From Anisus vortex (Eukaryota; Mollusca; Gastropoda; Planorbidae), in NCBI GenBank assembly GCA_949126835.1, contig OX421495.1:24775233-24839232 (forward strand): a stretch of DNA of 64,000 bases. The letters run 5' to 3'. Under the pieces are notes generated by a model. That model was given only the letters and a program-made list of their open reading frames with translations. It was not told where the DNA came from and did not search any database. Made by a program: the position numbers and the translations under genes. This document shows positions 40,301 through 52,588 of the stretch, piece by piece. Position 1 is the stretch's first letter, and each line of letters starts with the position of its first letter.

Positions 40301-43300
40301 TAGATTTATCTACAAGGTTTAAAGTAGATTTTACTACCTTAACATGACAAAGAAATTACAAGGAAGTAACATTTTCTTAGAAGAAGTTTATATATTTATG
40401 AAACCTGGTTAGACTTCAAACAGTCTTATCATTTTTTTTTTAAAGGGGATACTTAATTTGGGCTCCTCTAAAGTGTCTTTCTACTTACCCAAGGGGAATG
40501 TAACACCAGCCTTGGCTAGTTTGTCCTTATTGTCTTTAACATTAGCAGAGTCCAGCTCAACAAAAGTGGGGATCATACAACGATTATCTGATGAATAAAC
40601 ACAAGCAAGCACTCAATTAGTTCATTACTACAGAATAGGGAAACAAAAAACAAATTTAACTCAAATTATGTTTTAATAATTATGTTTCACTTTTGAACAA
40701 ACTAAGTTGATAGAGCAAGGAATCAATTGACAGTACTATTATATAGAAACTAATCTTAAATAAATACAAATTATCAAATTTTTTAAAGTTTTAGGTTCAC
40801 CTTTCATCATATCAGCGGTTGAAACCCTCTGGTACTGAGTGTAGCGATCCAACAAGCGACGGATGCTGTCTAGTGGGTCCAAAACTATGCATTCTGGGTG
40901 GTTCTGAATGTAAGTCTGTAATACAAAAAGATATAAAATAATGAAATTATTATACCCTTAGAATTATACTAATCAATGACAAGTAAAAATTTTCACATGA
41001 CATTCAAGGGGGTTGGGGGTTTCTAATGGTGAATACAAAATTCATAGCAAGCTTAACAGACTTACAGCTATATTTTGAAAAAACTTTTTTAAACATTTGT
41101 AAATATAAAAAAAATCATTTACAATTCTTTTATTAACCACCGTGAAAGCTGAGTAAATGGGAGTGGCCACTCTTGATAGTGAGGCAAGTGAATTGTATCA
41201 GAGCCATTCAACTAGCTAATCATCATGTGTAATATTTATCAAATGTGTGTAGGTCAGACACAAGGAAATTGAATTGAGTTTTTCAAATAGAAAATCCATT
41301 GTGTTTAATTAGAGAATACTTTATTTTTAAACTGAAATGAGCCTTTTCTATGTTGCCCTGGAATAGCAAGCCGAAAGTTTGTAAACATTTCATATGGTGA
41401 CTTGTACTTAAAATTCATGTTTAGTTCTGCGGTGGGTTTATTTATTGCATGAAGATACAGGAATTGCAAAGTCAGACTCAAACACATACACACAATTGGG
41501 GAAACAACCAAACTTTCTAAATGGGTTGTATTTGTGTTTTTTTTAATAGAAAAAGAGTCAAAGAAAAGAACACTCTCTAGAATACAAGTAGATTTGTACA
41601 GAAAAAAAGCCCCCCCCCCCCCCACCAGCCTTTTTTCTCCATGGCAATATAAAATCTCATTATTTTTGTTTTAGGTAATTAACCAATGATAGATCTAAAT
41701 GATATCCTGGTATTTCGTGTCCTTTAAGTTAATGTAATTTAATCCAGACTACAATAAACAAAGGCTCATGTGAATGTAAAAAAAAAAAAAAAAAATCATT
41801 TGCAATGTAGTTAACATGATCGCTGTGAATGGCAGGATGTAAATCAATCAATACAACTCTATTTATAGCACTGACAGACATGCCAATCTACACACCAATA
41901 CGAGCAGAGTGTAAAAAAAAAAAGCCACTTCATTCAAACTCGAGTTTTGGGCTCTTATTGTTTTTCTTCTTGTATATAATGTAATTTGAGCACCCCACTA
42001 AAATAAATAAAGCACCCAGCACACAAACCTAACACCAGCTGTGTTGTAAATACTACTGCACTTATGCACTATGCACATGGTGAAGGCCTACAGTGTAGCC
42101 TACACGGGAATACACAGTGTACTACTGAACTAGGAATGGTCATGAACAAGAACATAGCAATATTTACTTTTTAAAAATACTAAACTTTATTCGACATTCA
42201 GCCAGCTGGGAGTAAAAAACAACAACAACCACCAGGTGAGGAAAGGTGGACTACTTCAAACAATAACCAAATATGGTAGTTGTAAACTGCGATGCTCAAC
42301 TTGGCCTTCATTGCATTGGCTGACCCAATGCACTCAACAAGTGGAGTGAGAGATTTCAGAGAGAGAGAATAAAGTTCACTACAGTTTGATTACACTCATA
42401 CGATGCACTAGAAATCCGAACCGAGATGTTTCGTTGTTTGTTTTCAATGGTGTTCATTATATGAGCGAAGGTTGAGCCAAGGACAGTAATCTCTGGTTGA
42501 GCGGCAAGGTTTTTCTGCGACGCATATTTCTTATTCACATATCGACGAAACTCTTATTCAGTAAATATTGGCAATAAAAACAGTTCAGATTCAGTATATT
42601 GTAATTAAAATAAGACAAACCAATACTTGCATACGTTATATGCGTAATAGAAAAGGAAATACGTAATAGAAAATTGGAAATAAAATAACATGAATATAGA
42701 CCCGTGCGCAATGAAAAAGAAACGTGTCATAAATCAAGCTATAAATAGCAGATCGCAATTCAATGAAGATTAAAAATGACACTAATAGTAATACAATATT
42801 AATACAAACGAGTCTGTTAACAAGTTCAGTTCGGATATAACCAAAAGGTGAAATTGTTAGCAGGCTTACATGGGGGGGGGGGGGGGGGGGAATAAACGCT
42901 AACCTAATGAATGGATTCCACAGATAGATCGGAATAAACGCTAACCTAATGAATGGATTCCACAGATAGATCGGAATAAACGCTAACCTAATGAATGGAT
43001 TCCACAGATAGATCGGAATAAACGCTAACCTAATGAATGGATTCCACAGATAGATCGGAATAAACGCTAACCTAATGAATGGATTCCACAGATAGATCGG
43101 AATAAACGCTAACCTAATGAATGGATTCCACAGATAGATCGGAATAAACGCTAACCTAATGAATGGATTCCGCAGATAGATAAGCCCTCTACTGTATATC
43201 TCTATAGTGGATGCGACTATTGTATTGTTTTATTCAACATGTTCGACTCTGCAATATGGAGTACCACATGGATCAGTTCGAGGCACGGTTTTGTTTACAC

Positions 43301-46300
43301 TGTACACCTATCCGCTTGGCGATGTTATCGGTCCTTTTAATATTTCATATCATCTATACGCGGATGATTCGCAGTTACATGATTCTGCTGTTCCCGCTGA
43401 AGTCTCTCGTATAACAGCTAACCTCAGTCTTGCTATTGCTAGTGTCTGCTCCTGGATGACGGAAAACAGACTTAAGATGAATGAAGATAAGATGGAGGTA
43501 ATTCTAATAGGAACTCAAAGTAAAATCGCCAAAGTTGAGGTTTGGAATCATTGAGGGTCTTAAACTGCCATTTCCCTTTGCAGAAAATGTAAAAAAAACT
43601 CGGTGTCGTTATTGATTCACAGTTGTCTTTCGATGCCCACATTAGAAACTTATGCACAGGCCTTTATTTTCAGCTGCGTCGACTTGGTCAGATACGACCT
43701 TATTTGTCATATGACAACTTGAAACTTGAATCACCAATTAGCTGTCTCCTAGCCTAGAGTAGCCTAATATCCGTGTTCTTAGTTGTAAGTTAAATGCGCT
43801 CTGAACTTACATTATGTTTGTTGGCAGCGCTAAGCAAATATAATTATTATAATTATTATTATTAATCTATTCTAAGGAAAATTATTATAAAAAAAACCTA
43901 GTTCAATTGACATCAACATCATTCATAGTAATTGAGCTTGTCATCTTGAGTGGAAATACCAGTTTGTTGAGTCTAAGCTTGGAATTCTCGTACAGAAATA
44001 ATATAATAAGTTGTCTTATGGTACTGGTAGATGCCACTGAGTCTATCATGCGTCTATAATGGGTTCCTGGCATGGGTGCCACTCACTTGGAGCAGTGAAC
44101 CCTGAAATCCTTTTCAAATTTTTTTTTGAAACCATTCGTGTACATAAATAAAAGAACAAAAAAGATTTCTTTTGGGACTGGTAGATGCCACTAAAGAGTA
44201 TATCATGCTCTAATGGGTTCCTGGCATGGGTGCCACTCACTTGGAGAAGTCAACCCTGAAATCCTTTTCTAAAAAGGCCTATATTGAATAAGCATTGATT
44301 TTATAATATCTTACTACATATTATGATAAATGATAAAACAATTCTGTCTTTATATTTTTGTATGTGATTGTGTAATTGTGTGGGCTTAAGCTTAAATCTA
44401 AACACGAACTAAACAAATCTAAAAACATAATAAAACATACAAAGATTTTTTTTTACAAATAAAAGATTAATGACAACAGGGCTCTATTCGTCTTATCAAA
44501 ACCTTTTTTGTTTTTGAATTTACTTTAAAAATTTAATTCTGTTTTTCTTTATTACACATTACTTTGTTATGTATTTTCTAGGCCAGTATCCAATAAGTGT
44601 CATTAAAATATTTTATCCTAATCCTAGTTGCTTTAACTCTTAGGCATATGATGCTTTAGTTAATTTAGGATAATATGTAATTAGTAGACTATTGAATCTA
44701 GTCTGTAACTTCATATCCAAACTGAATAGCGGACAAAAAAATAATTAAGGACTGATACATTATTTATATAGTTCAGTGATATGACGTATTGTTATTTTGT
44801 TATGAGTCCGAGGAAATTGACAAGTCTTAACAAATATGCATGCATAAAAGGTCGCAACGAAAGACATTTCCGGTCTTATTCGATCATTTAATTAAAAAAA
44901 AGGTGTTACTGATTCTACTTAAAGCCGTAGGGGATTAAATTTTATTTTATTTCCAAAAAATGTTGCCAAAAGAAAACGAGGGATTGTGAAAGTCAGAAGT
45001 GACGGTTCACCTTTTTATAATATCAAAATTATTGCTTAATGGAAAAGAATTTTCGTTATTTGTTTTTATAAATCTACGCATTATGTTTTTTAATTTAATA
45101 ACCAAGGAACGCAACTCTTGACTAATTTATTTTTGTGAACAAAGATATATTTAACCTTACGCGACTAACACTTGATGTTAAAAACGGATTCCTCAAAACC
45201 TTTGAAAAGGTCACGCCTAATTAAGACTTGTCACTAAGAATTGAAAACTTCGTTCTGCGGTTGATTTTAAATCAAAATAATTTTGCGATTTTCTTGTTTT
45301 CTTTTTTTTGTTTTTATTATATCCAATATTGTCAGAAAAAAATACGGGGCGGCGGAATTAAAAAAATGTATTCAAAACTTCTATTTTGTCAGAAATAAGA
45401 GGTCGCCGAGCCGTCTAACAATGTAGGCCTGCAGGCACTAATTCTACACACTACACCGACGGTTTTACACAATTCATTACGTCTAATAAATATGACGACA
45501 ATGATTAAAACATTAATTGTGACATTGCTTTAATAGATTAATCTATTCATATTTCGTTGCCTTCATTTTAGCGGGCTGATAAAAAAAAGCATTTTTAATT
45601 GTTAATATTTCCATCCAAAAGGCAATAGGCTAGGCCTAACTGACTGTCTAGTTAGCCTTTTACATGGAGGTGTTAAACAGTCGGGAATTACCAATTACCG
45701 ATACGAGGATGAACATCTGGGCGGATTGAAGATTTTCCGGTGATTTTCGTAAATAAAAAAAAATAAAAAATACCTGACCACTTAGCGTGACACATTTCAC
45801 TTAACTAAGTTTATAGGCTTATACTGTATCACTGCTGGTATCTAGGTATGGTTTGCAGTACCAGTTCTATTTATAGCGGATCCGAGCCGATTCTTGCTGA
45901 ACCACGTTTCGTACCGCGATTTCGGATCCGTAGGTTTCTTTTTTTTTTTTTTTTATTTTTTTTTTATGGTTGGTTAACTCACGAATCCGGAACTAAAGAC
46001 AATAAAATCTCGCGATTCCGAAGACGAAAAAATATTTCCGGATTTCTGTGATAATCCGTAAAAGTGACACCCATGGTTCCTGGCATCTGACTGTAAACCA
46101 CACAATCCCCTAGCAAAAGTGGTAAACTCTACTGCGTCAGAGCTATGGGTCGAAACGGCCATGCATCAAATACAAGTGAACAGGGACAGTAGAATTAGTT
46201 CAATTAATATAAAATTGAGGTATCATAATTTTGAAAAGTTAAAATTCATAAAAAGTCTCCAACAACTATTAAAAAAAACAACAACAACAACACATTTACA

Positions 46301-49300
46301 ATAAATGGGGACCAGTCAGAAAGTTACAGCAGTGAACAATAGATGAATCTCTCGTTCTTTTGTGTTTCCTTAGTAAAATAAGTTTTTCCAATTTAATTTC
46401 ATCCACCCTGAACAAAGCCGAGTACTACGGTAGCTTTTTAAACCCAAGAAAGATTAAGGCCAGCACTCGACTACGACTGTGAATAGATTGAGAGGACTGT
46501 AAACATTCTTCAACTCGAGTAAACGTGTCATTGGTGACGCGTTAAGATTTTCTTTTTCAATAATAAACACACGTACTTTTATTAAATGACGTCTACATGG
46601 GTCATGGGGTTAATTTTTACGTATACGTCATTGTATACTGTTGGATAGGGGAACTAACAATCACCACTAAATTAGATGTTACTTTACTCTATTCATTATG
46701 TCCCTATAACCAGACAATGAATTTTGTTTTCTCTCTAAGGCTAAAGCCCATGAAAAATAAACCGTATGTATTTGTCGTATTTCTTCGTTACACTACAGCA
46801 GAGGTTTCCAACCTGGGGTATTCGCTAATGAGCAGACAAAAAAATGTACCCAAGGAGTTAGGGAGGGAAAAAATAGTTTGGGAACAATCGCTCCTCAATG
46901 TCAAAACATAAGACACACAATGTTGTAACTAAACACCTTTTAAGCCTCTGTATTTGTCTTGATAAAACCTTGCGGCATCTAACACCAGAACTACTCTATG
47001 GCCTAGTACACAACCAAGTTGATGACTCCCCATGGCTACATTGATTCCCCGCCTGCATCTATAGATTCTGTGGCGTTTCCCCAATTATTGAATTGTTTCA
47101 CACATATACAGTGTAACTCATATTAATAATAAACTAACATTTCAATTAGTGATAGTTTGGAAATCGTGAATAAGCAATGGGGAGTTCCCTAAAAAAAAAA
47201 AAATCACCCCCCACACATCTCTTCCTCCCCACACAATATCAATTCCTAAAGTCTTATTACGTAAAACTACACCTGTAGATGTAAGAACCTGCAGCCAATG
47301 CAGCAACAGGTAGACGACATACGGCTGCCATACCACAACATGACACGTTGCTAGGGAGTCGATCAAACGTAACCACTGGTTCCAGAATAACCAAACACCC
47401 ACTCCCACCTCTAAACAAACGTTATTTTAAAATGTTTAACAGACCCCCCCCCCCCCACCTCTCTTTTCTTTCTTCATGTCTACCGGTTCAACTGCTTTAA
47501 AAAGAAGTAGGCCATCTAGGACCTGCTAGCGTTTTGAGAGTAAAATAGACCAAATAAATAGGCAGATAAAGCGGCCGATCAAAACCAGTTTGAAGCTATT
47601 CAGGTGGAGGGGAAAGGCAGGGGGGGGGGTGTCACGTCACATTATGGAGGCGATATGAGACTGTAGAAAAGGGCTGAGAAAGAAAAAAATATATGTTGAG
47701 TGACGCAATGATAACGGGGCGACACATTACACACTAAACAAAGCAAAGAACACACACAACAATAACACACGCCGCAGGATTGTTCAAAAGCAAACACGTG
47801 ACATTATTAACTAAGAAATAAGCAAAATTACAGATTACTGTAAACAGTACTACGATAGTCTGGTATATTATACAGATTACTGTAAACAGTACTATGATAG
47901 TCTGGTGTATTATACAGATTACTGTAAACAGTACTATGATAGTCTGGTGTATTATACAGATTACTGTAAACAGTACTATGATAGTCTGGTATATTATACA
48001 GATTACTGTAAACAGTACTATGATAGTCTGGTATATTATACAGATTACTGTAAACAATACTACGATAGTTTGGTGTATTATACAGATTACTGTAAACAGC
48101 ACTACAATAGTTTGGTGTATTATACAGATTACTGTAAACAGCACTACAATAGTTTGGTGTATTATACAGATTACTGTAAACAGTACTACGATAGTCTAGT
48201 GTATTATACAGATTACGGTAAACAGCACTACGATAGTCTGGTGTATTATACAGATTACTGTAAGTACTACGATAGTCTGGTGTATTATACAGATTACTGT
48301 AAACCGTACTACGATAGTTTGGTGTATTATACAGATTACTGTAAACAGTACTGCAATAGTTTGGTGTATTTTACAGATTACTGTAAACAGTACTGCAATA
48401 GTTTGGTGTATTTTACAGATGATTGTAAACAGCACTACAATAGTTTGGTGTATTGTACAGATTAAGGTAACTAAATGTAAGATACCAACTGATCCCTATT
48501 TCACAAACGTGGCTTTACCTAGTCTATGAACCGTAGGCTAAAAACGTTAATTAGACATAGACGCCCCAATGCCTAAAGGCAATGCCGGAAAATAGCCAGT
48601 GACCACCCTTTAATTCAGGCAGCTCACAACCTTCCGAAATATCGATACCTTTTTTTTTACGCTCTCGTCTTTTGGCATCGAGACAAGAATGACGGAAGGG
48701 GAGAGAAAACCAATAATCCACGAAGAGCAGGGCGAGATAGAATCGATCCCCATCAGATCAATAAAAGAAACATAAAATCGAAATGTCTGTTTATAGATAG
48801 ACCTAAACCTGTCTTAGTTAAGCCCTTTGATCAAAAATGGTTCCAGAACACATACGGGTTATTAGAAAATAACACCCAACTTTTTTCCTTTGAACAATTA
48901 ACAATAATATACTGTGTATGAAAATGTTCTTGAAATACTAGTTATTAGTACTTTTGGTGAGCATAAAGCAAAAGTATCTACATCTTTTGTAGATGCCCAT
49001 GTTACATTATGATCACTTGATTACAAACTGAAAGGCAAATAAATATATACTAAACTAGTCCCAGCTTTGTGGGTTTTACGTACTACCAGATGAGTTCCTT
49101 GCTACCCAATGCAGGCTGTGACGTGAGAGTCACCAAGTGGCAAGAAATGCATGGAATGCCGTCCGGCTACTTACCTCCAGATTTTGTACAGCGCGCTTGG
49201 AAGACTGGTGGCCGTCACAGACTCTGGCCAGCAGGTCGGTCACCTTATGGACCACGAGATCAAAGGGCCCCTGCTTTTCAAGGGACTGCTCAAGGTCGAT
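37314..49300 (-). CDS. ITPK1, inositol-tetrakisphosphate 1-kinase (5' end missing), 8 exons
   Basis: The exons in transcript order are 49300-49175, 40915-40801, 40587-40489, 39870-39827, 39337-39178, 38518-38451, 38360-38192 and 37660-37314 (TGA 37316-37314). Phases are consistent and give 375 residues. The order matches human ITPK1: EKQGPFDLVVHKVTD; HPECIVLDPLDSIRRLLDR; the KAGVTFP segment; KPILAHGS; PPCVAQSFINHNAILYK and QRPSLKN of the ATP-grasp fold; then FGFDVI and GIIDINFFPG, whose Asp and Asn bind Mg2+, and GFESIDNFFGILLEHI. The last exon adds a variable Ser-rich C-terminus. The enzyme phosphorylates and isomerises inositol tris- and tetrakisphosphates on the way to InsP5 and InsP6. About 40 N-terminal residues (in human, the VGYWLSEKK part) are encoded upstream, and I could not find that exon. 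The 8.26-kb intron (40916-49174) is loaded with repeats. Confidence 0.92.
42872..43183. repeat. G19 run followed by 42-bp minisatellite (7 copies)
   Basis: Nineteen G residues (42872-42890) lead straight into seven nearly identical 42-bp units (GGAATAAACGCTAACCTAAT...), with starts near 42889, 42931, 42973, 43015, 43057, 43099 and 43141. The last unit has one substitution (CCGCAG for CCACAG). The near identity suggests recent expansion. It lies in the large ITPK1 intron. Confidence 0.93.
43205..43735 (+). mobile_element. LINE reverse transcriptase fragment
   Basis: The 43207-43551 frame contains GVPHGSVRGTVLF, YHLYADDSQL and SWMTENRLKMNEDKMEVI, the palm and thumb region of a non-LTR reverse transcriptase. 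After a frameshift near 43550 it continues in another frame with LGVVIDSQLSFDAHI- and RRLGQIRPYLSYDN-like text to about 43735. Both ends are missing, so it is a dead fragment. It differs in type from the LINE at 29778 (YADD rather than FADD, different flanks). It lies in the ITPK1 intron. Confidence 0.8.
43990..44275. repeat. two direct copies of an ~130-bp unit
   Basis: ACTGGTAGATGCCACT, GGGTTCCTGGCATGGGTGCC and CAACCCTGAAATCCTTTTCW appear twice in the same order, about 150 bp apart and separated by T-rich sequence. A fragment (CCCATGGTTCCTGGCATC) recurs near 46071. The source is unknown, possibly a short transposon end. Confidence 0.55.
44276..47820. other. ITPK1 intron, non-coding
   Basis: No gene is visible. 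The stretch is AT-rich with a few TCCGGA/CGGATCC-containing short inverted words near 45880-46060, an ACA microsatellite near 46275, and a C13 run at 47444-47456. Confidence 0.5.
47828..48466. repeat. 42-bp minisatellite (~15 copies), open in several frames
   Basis: The unit is built around TACAGATTACTGTAAACAGT...GATAGTYTGGTGTATTA. Because 42 is a multiple of three, the array gives repetitive open frames: 14-residue YYTDYCKQYYDSLV-type repeats on + and hydrophobic ones on -. One copy (48250-48290) has lost three bases and keeps the frame. It lies in the ITPK1 intron next to exon 49175-49300. I regard the frames as by-products of the repeat. Confidence 0.92.
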
Positions 49301-49430
49301 CTGAAAAGAAGGATTGCGACATAAATACAATTAATAACGACTTGCAACCACGGTGAAGTGTTGGGTCAATAATTGACCAAGAGCTATATATATATATATA
49401 TTCAAAAGCTATATATTAAATGTATCACTG

Positions 49431-49817
49431 GTGAGCATTACCCTTCCCCCATCTCTCTCTACGTACCGGTATGTAGCCCCCCCCCTCTCTCTCTCTACGT
49501 ACCGGTATGTAGCCCCCCTCTCTCTCTCTTTCTACGTACCGGTATGTAGCCCCCCCATCTCTCTCTACGTACCGGTATGTAGCCCCCCCCATCTCTCTCT
49601 ACGTACCGGTATGTAGCCCCCCTCTCTCTCTCTACGTACCGGTATGTAGCCCCCTCTCTCTCTCTTTCTACGTACCGGTATGTAGCCCCCCCATCTCTCT
49701 CTACGTACCGGTATGTAGCCCCCCCCCATCTCTCTCTACGTACCGGTATGTAGCCCCCTTCTATCTCTCTCTACGTACCGGTATGTAGCCCCCTCTCTCT
49801 CTCTCTACGTACCGGTA
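49431..49817. repeat. CT-rich minisatellite with palindromic CCGG core
   Basis: About eleven copies of TACGTACCGGTATGTAGC plus variable C and CT runs, period about 31-37 bp. The core TACCGGTA is self-complementary. The variable C-runs suggest slippage. It begins about 130 bp upstream of the first identified ITPK1 exon, in the preceding intron. Confidence 0.93.
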
Positions 49818-49936
49818 TTTAGTTATCTGTAACTGGATTAAGTAAATAAAAAGAACTATAAGAACTGCGAAACATGATTTTAACAACGCAAATGACATAC
49901 AATTTTTAGAGAGTTTCTATAATGTTTACAGTAATA

Positions 49937-50172
49937 GGGTTGCCAGATCTTTTTTTTAAAGAAAATACAAGACACCTTTAGATAATACTGGATATCTTCT
50001 CATTCCAGATATCTAGCACATGGACAAATTGGGTTTATTATTATAGATGTCCGATATATATATATATATTTATATAGATATATAGTTTTATATAATCTAG
50101 ATATATATAAAAACGTCTGTTGAAATACCGGACTGTCAGGCTGTCAGGTACAAAACCGGAAACGTGGCAAAC
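49937..50172. repeat. possible small TIR element
   Basis: GGGTTGCCAGAT near 49937 is approximately inverted by GTGGCAAACT near 50164, with TA-rich and hairpin-like sequence between (GATATCT, AGATATC and TATATA words). It is probably a MITE fragment. The ends match only over a short length. Confidence 0.35.
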
Positions 50173-50679
50173 TAATTAAAACTACTTTATTTTAGCCACT
50201 ATGCGATTACCCAATCCCCACATTTCTAAACCGTAACGGAAGTCCTAAGTTGATCGAAGCATTTGACTATTTTGATAAATGTGAGCTCAATTTCAGTAGT
50301 CGCTCACAACTCAATGTGATAAACAGCCGCTCCATAGACCTATACATCGAAACAGGAGACGTGTTCTGCACATGTACATACATACAGGTGTAGCCATTTT
50401 ACACATACACGCACGTGCGTGCATTCTCATGAACACGTTTAGGTGCGATGAACTTAATTCAAGGTTGAGAAATAAATAAGGCAGCAGCAGCCACCTTGAA
50501 GATTCAAAGAAATCCTCTCAGCTAGCGGTGTTACCACACCCCTCCCATTTTCTTAGCCAAGCTGTTCTGTTTTTTAAAGCTAGTGTGTGAGGATGTTGTG
50601 CTGGGAGGTAGTCTGAACTAAGGCAACGTTTCCTTACTCAATCTTTCTCATTCGTGTAAATGTGTACTTTGAATTATTT

Positions 50680-50900
50680 ATATACACACACAAAGTTCAA
50701 CATTCTTAAAATTACCTCATTGAAATCTCAAATTTAATCAACGCACCCCCCCCCCACACACACACAAAGTTCAACATTCTTAAATATACCTCATTGAAAT
50801 CTCAAATTTAATCAATGCACCACACACACACAACGTTCAACATTTTTAAATATACCTCATTGAAATCTCAAATTTAATCAACGCACCACACACACAGTTT
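50680..50900. repeat. three direct copies of an ~68-bp unit
   Basis: CACACAAAGTTCAACATTCT...CTCATTGAAATCTCAAATTT...AATCAACGCACC appears three times in a row (about 50683, 50752 and 50822), separated by short CA or C runs. Confidence 0.8.
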
Positions 50901-51126
50901 ACCCACCTCCAGTTAAAACCCATTTTCTAGCAAAAGATTACAGGTGAAAGATTTATTTATTAACAGCAAGACGTAAATTGAAAAAAATGTACACACAGAC
51001 ATACATTGATACACCACAACATAGTCAGTCAAACAAACAGGGAAAGTAGCCTTGTACAGACAAGTATATCTCCCCCCCCCCAATCCTTTTATTTAAGTGT
51101 ATTTGTGTAATGCTTAGAAAGTGTCA

Positions 51127-51336
51127 ATAATGGATAGTAATGGATCAAAGGGCCGGTGGAGCAGAGTTAATCAGTTTCTGTGGCCTCGGCATACTAGGGG
51201 ATGTGTGGCCAGCAAAATGCCCTGCCGCCCTCACTTTGGGTAGTCTCAGGGAACAAATTCTAGCTTTCGCCAGGATTCGAACCCAGAACCTTTGGAACGC
51301 CAGTCGAACGCGCTGCCGCTCAATCACCATGCCCCA
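51127..51336 (-). mobile_element. tRNA-derived SINE, copy 3
   Basis: The minus-strand head has a B-box GGTTCGAATCC (complement within 51273-51284), and the body is shared with copies 1 and 2 (TCAGTTTCTGTGGCC, GGCCAGCAAAATGCCC, CGAACGCGCTGCCG on +). The 70- and 86-codon frames over it are chance. Confidence 0.75.
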
Positions 51337-51803
51337 TTTCAATGATGAATAACTGAATGTAAACAATGAAGGGAAACACAGCCCCTCCCTCCACTGACAA
51401 CGCATACTTAGTTGTCACAACAGAACAAGACAACCGTCACTTGTAGACTAGATCTACCACGTCCTTAACTTTACACCGAACTTGAGATCGAACAGCTACA
51501 CAAAAAGTTACCGCAGTAAAAACATAGACCTAAGTAAACTATGTTAGCTAAAATAGGTTGGAGTAAGACAACAATCATCTCCGTGGCCTCCCCTAAGAGA
51601 GCAGAAAACACAGAGGAATATGCTACATTATTGAGAGACATTCTAAAGGAAAAAAAGACTAAAAGTAAAAAGTTTTCTAAAGATGCAATGGACCGCGAAG
51701 AATGAAGTACACTTTTGCTAACGAAACAAACACTGTGTATTATGTATTGAATGAGTTTTCACAAGTCTTCTAGATAATTAATGGCCTTCTGTGCACTTTA
51801 ACG

Positions 51804-52588
51804 AACGTTTATTACGAACCAGGACTTTTTGGCGCCACCGTTTTTGGCGCGATGTAAAAAAAAATATCACATCGTTTAATAAAAGCAACTTAATAACTTC
51901 ATTTAAGAAAAAAACAATATTTTTTTTTATAATAAATGAAACAAATAGTAAGTAAAAACATATTAAAACAATTTATATATTGGATTATTAAATTTTAATA
52001 ATTTTGTTTTTTTTATAAACTGACTGATTGAAAAATTAAATAATGACAGTCTAATACCACTCCTCGTTGATCATTCCAAATCAAAAAAGTTTTTTTTTAA
52101 ATCGTTTTACTCCCCACCCAGTATTCTAAAACATCCATTGTCATTAATTCTCTGACCATCTTGTCTACGATTGACCCTGGTTTTAATCACTCCCAACCAT
52201 TTGACAACAGTCAAGTTATTTGAAAGGTGTGGCCACGGAGTTAATTCATGTCAGTTCACCGAACATGTGTAGTTATTCTACAATTTTATTGAAAAACTAG
52301 CACGCGTAATTTTTTTCAAACAGGCCTCACGTTCTAGATCTAGGTGTGGAGCAAAAAAAAACAACAACTTCCCTATTAAGATGACAGAAATATAAATAGA
52401 TAAGAATTGTATGCCTATATAAAAAAAAACTAAGTTGTTAATAGTCCTATACATGCATTTAAATACATCGTTTTAAATTATTATTATGTATTATTAGTTT
52501 CATTTTTTATTCTCTAAAAATATTTTTCCCTCAATTATTCCATCGCGCCAAAACGTCCAGCGCCAAAATGTCACGTACCGCGTTTATA
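51804..52588. mobile_element. TIR element with GGCGC-rich ends (~0.78 kb)
   Basis: The left arm (about 51804-51854) contains CTTTTTGGCGCC and GTTTTTGGCGCGATG. The right arm (52541-52588) is the imperfect reverse complement, with CATCGCGCCAAAACGTCCAG and CGCCAAAATG. The interior is very AT-rich with no frame. It looks like a non-autonomous DNA transposon. The ends are not exactly defined. Confidence 0.6.

Noticed and set aside
42889..43183. CRISPR-like regular repeat
   Set aside because: Units are contiguous and identical with no spacers, in an animal genome, so this is a minisatellite.
47734..48465. Tyr-rich and Ile/Val-rich repeat proteins of 79-186 codons
   Set aside because: They are produced by a 42-bp minisatellite in an intron. 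No start context, signal or family similarity supports a gene.
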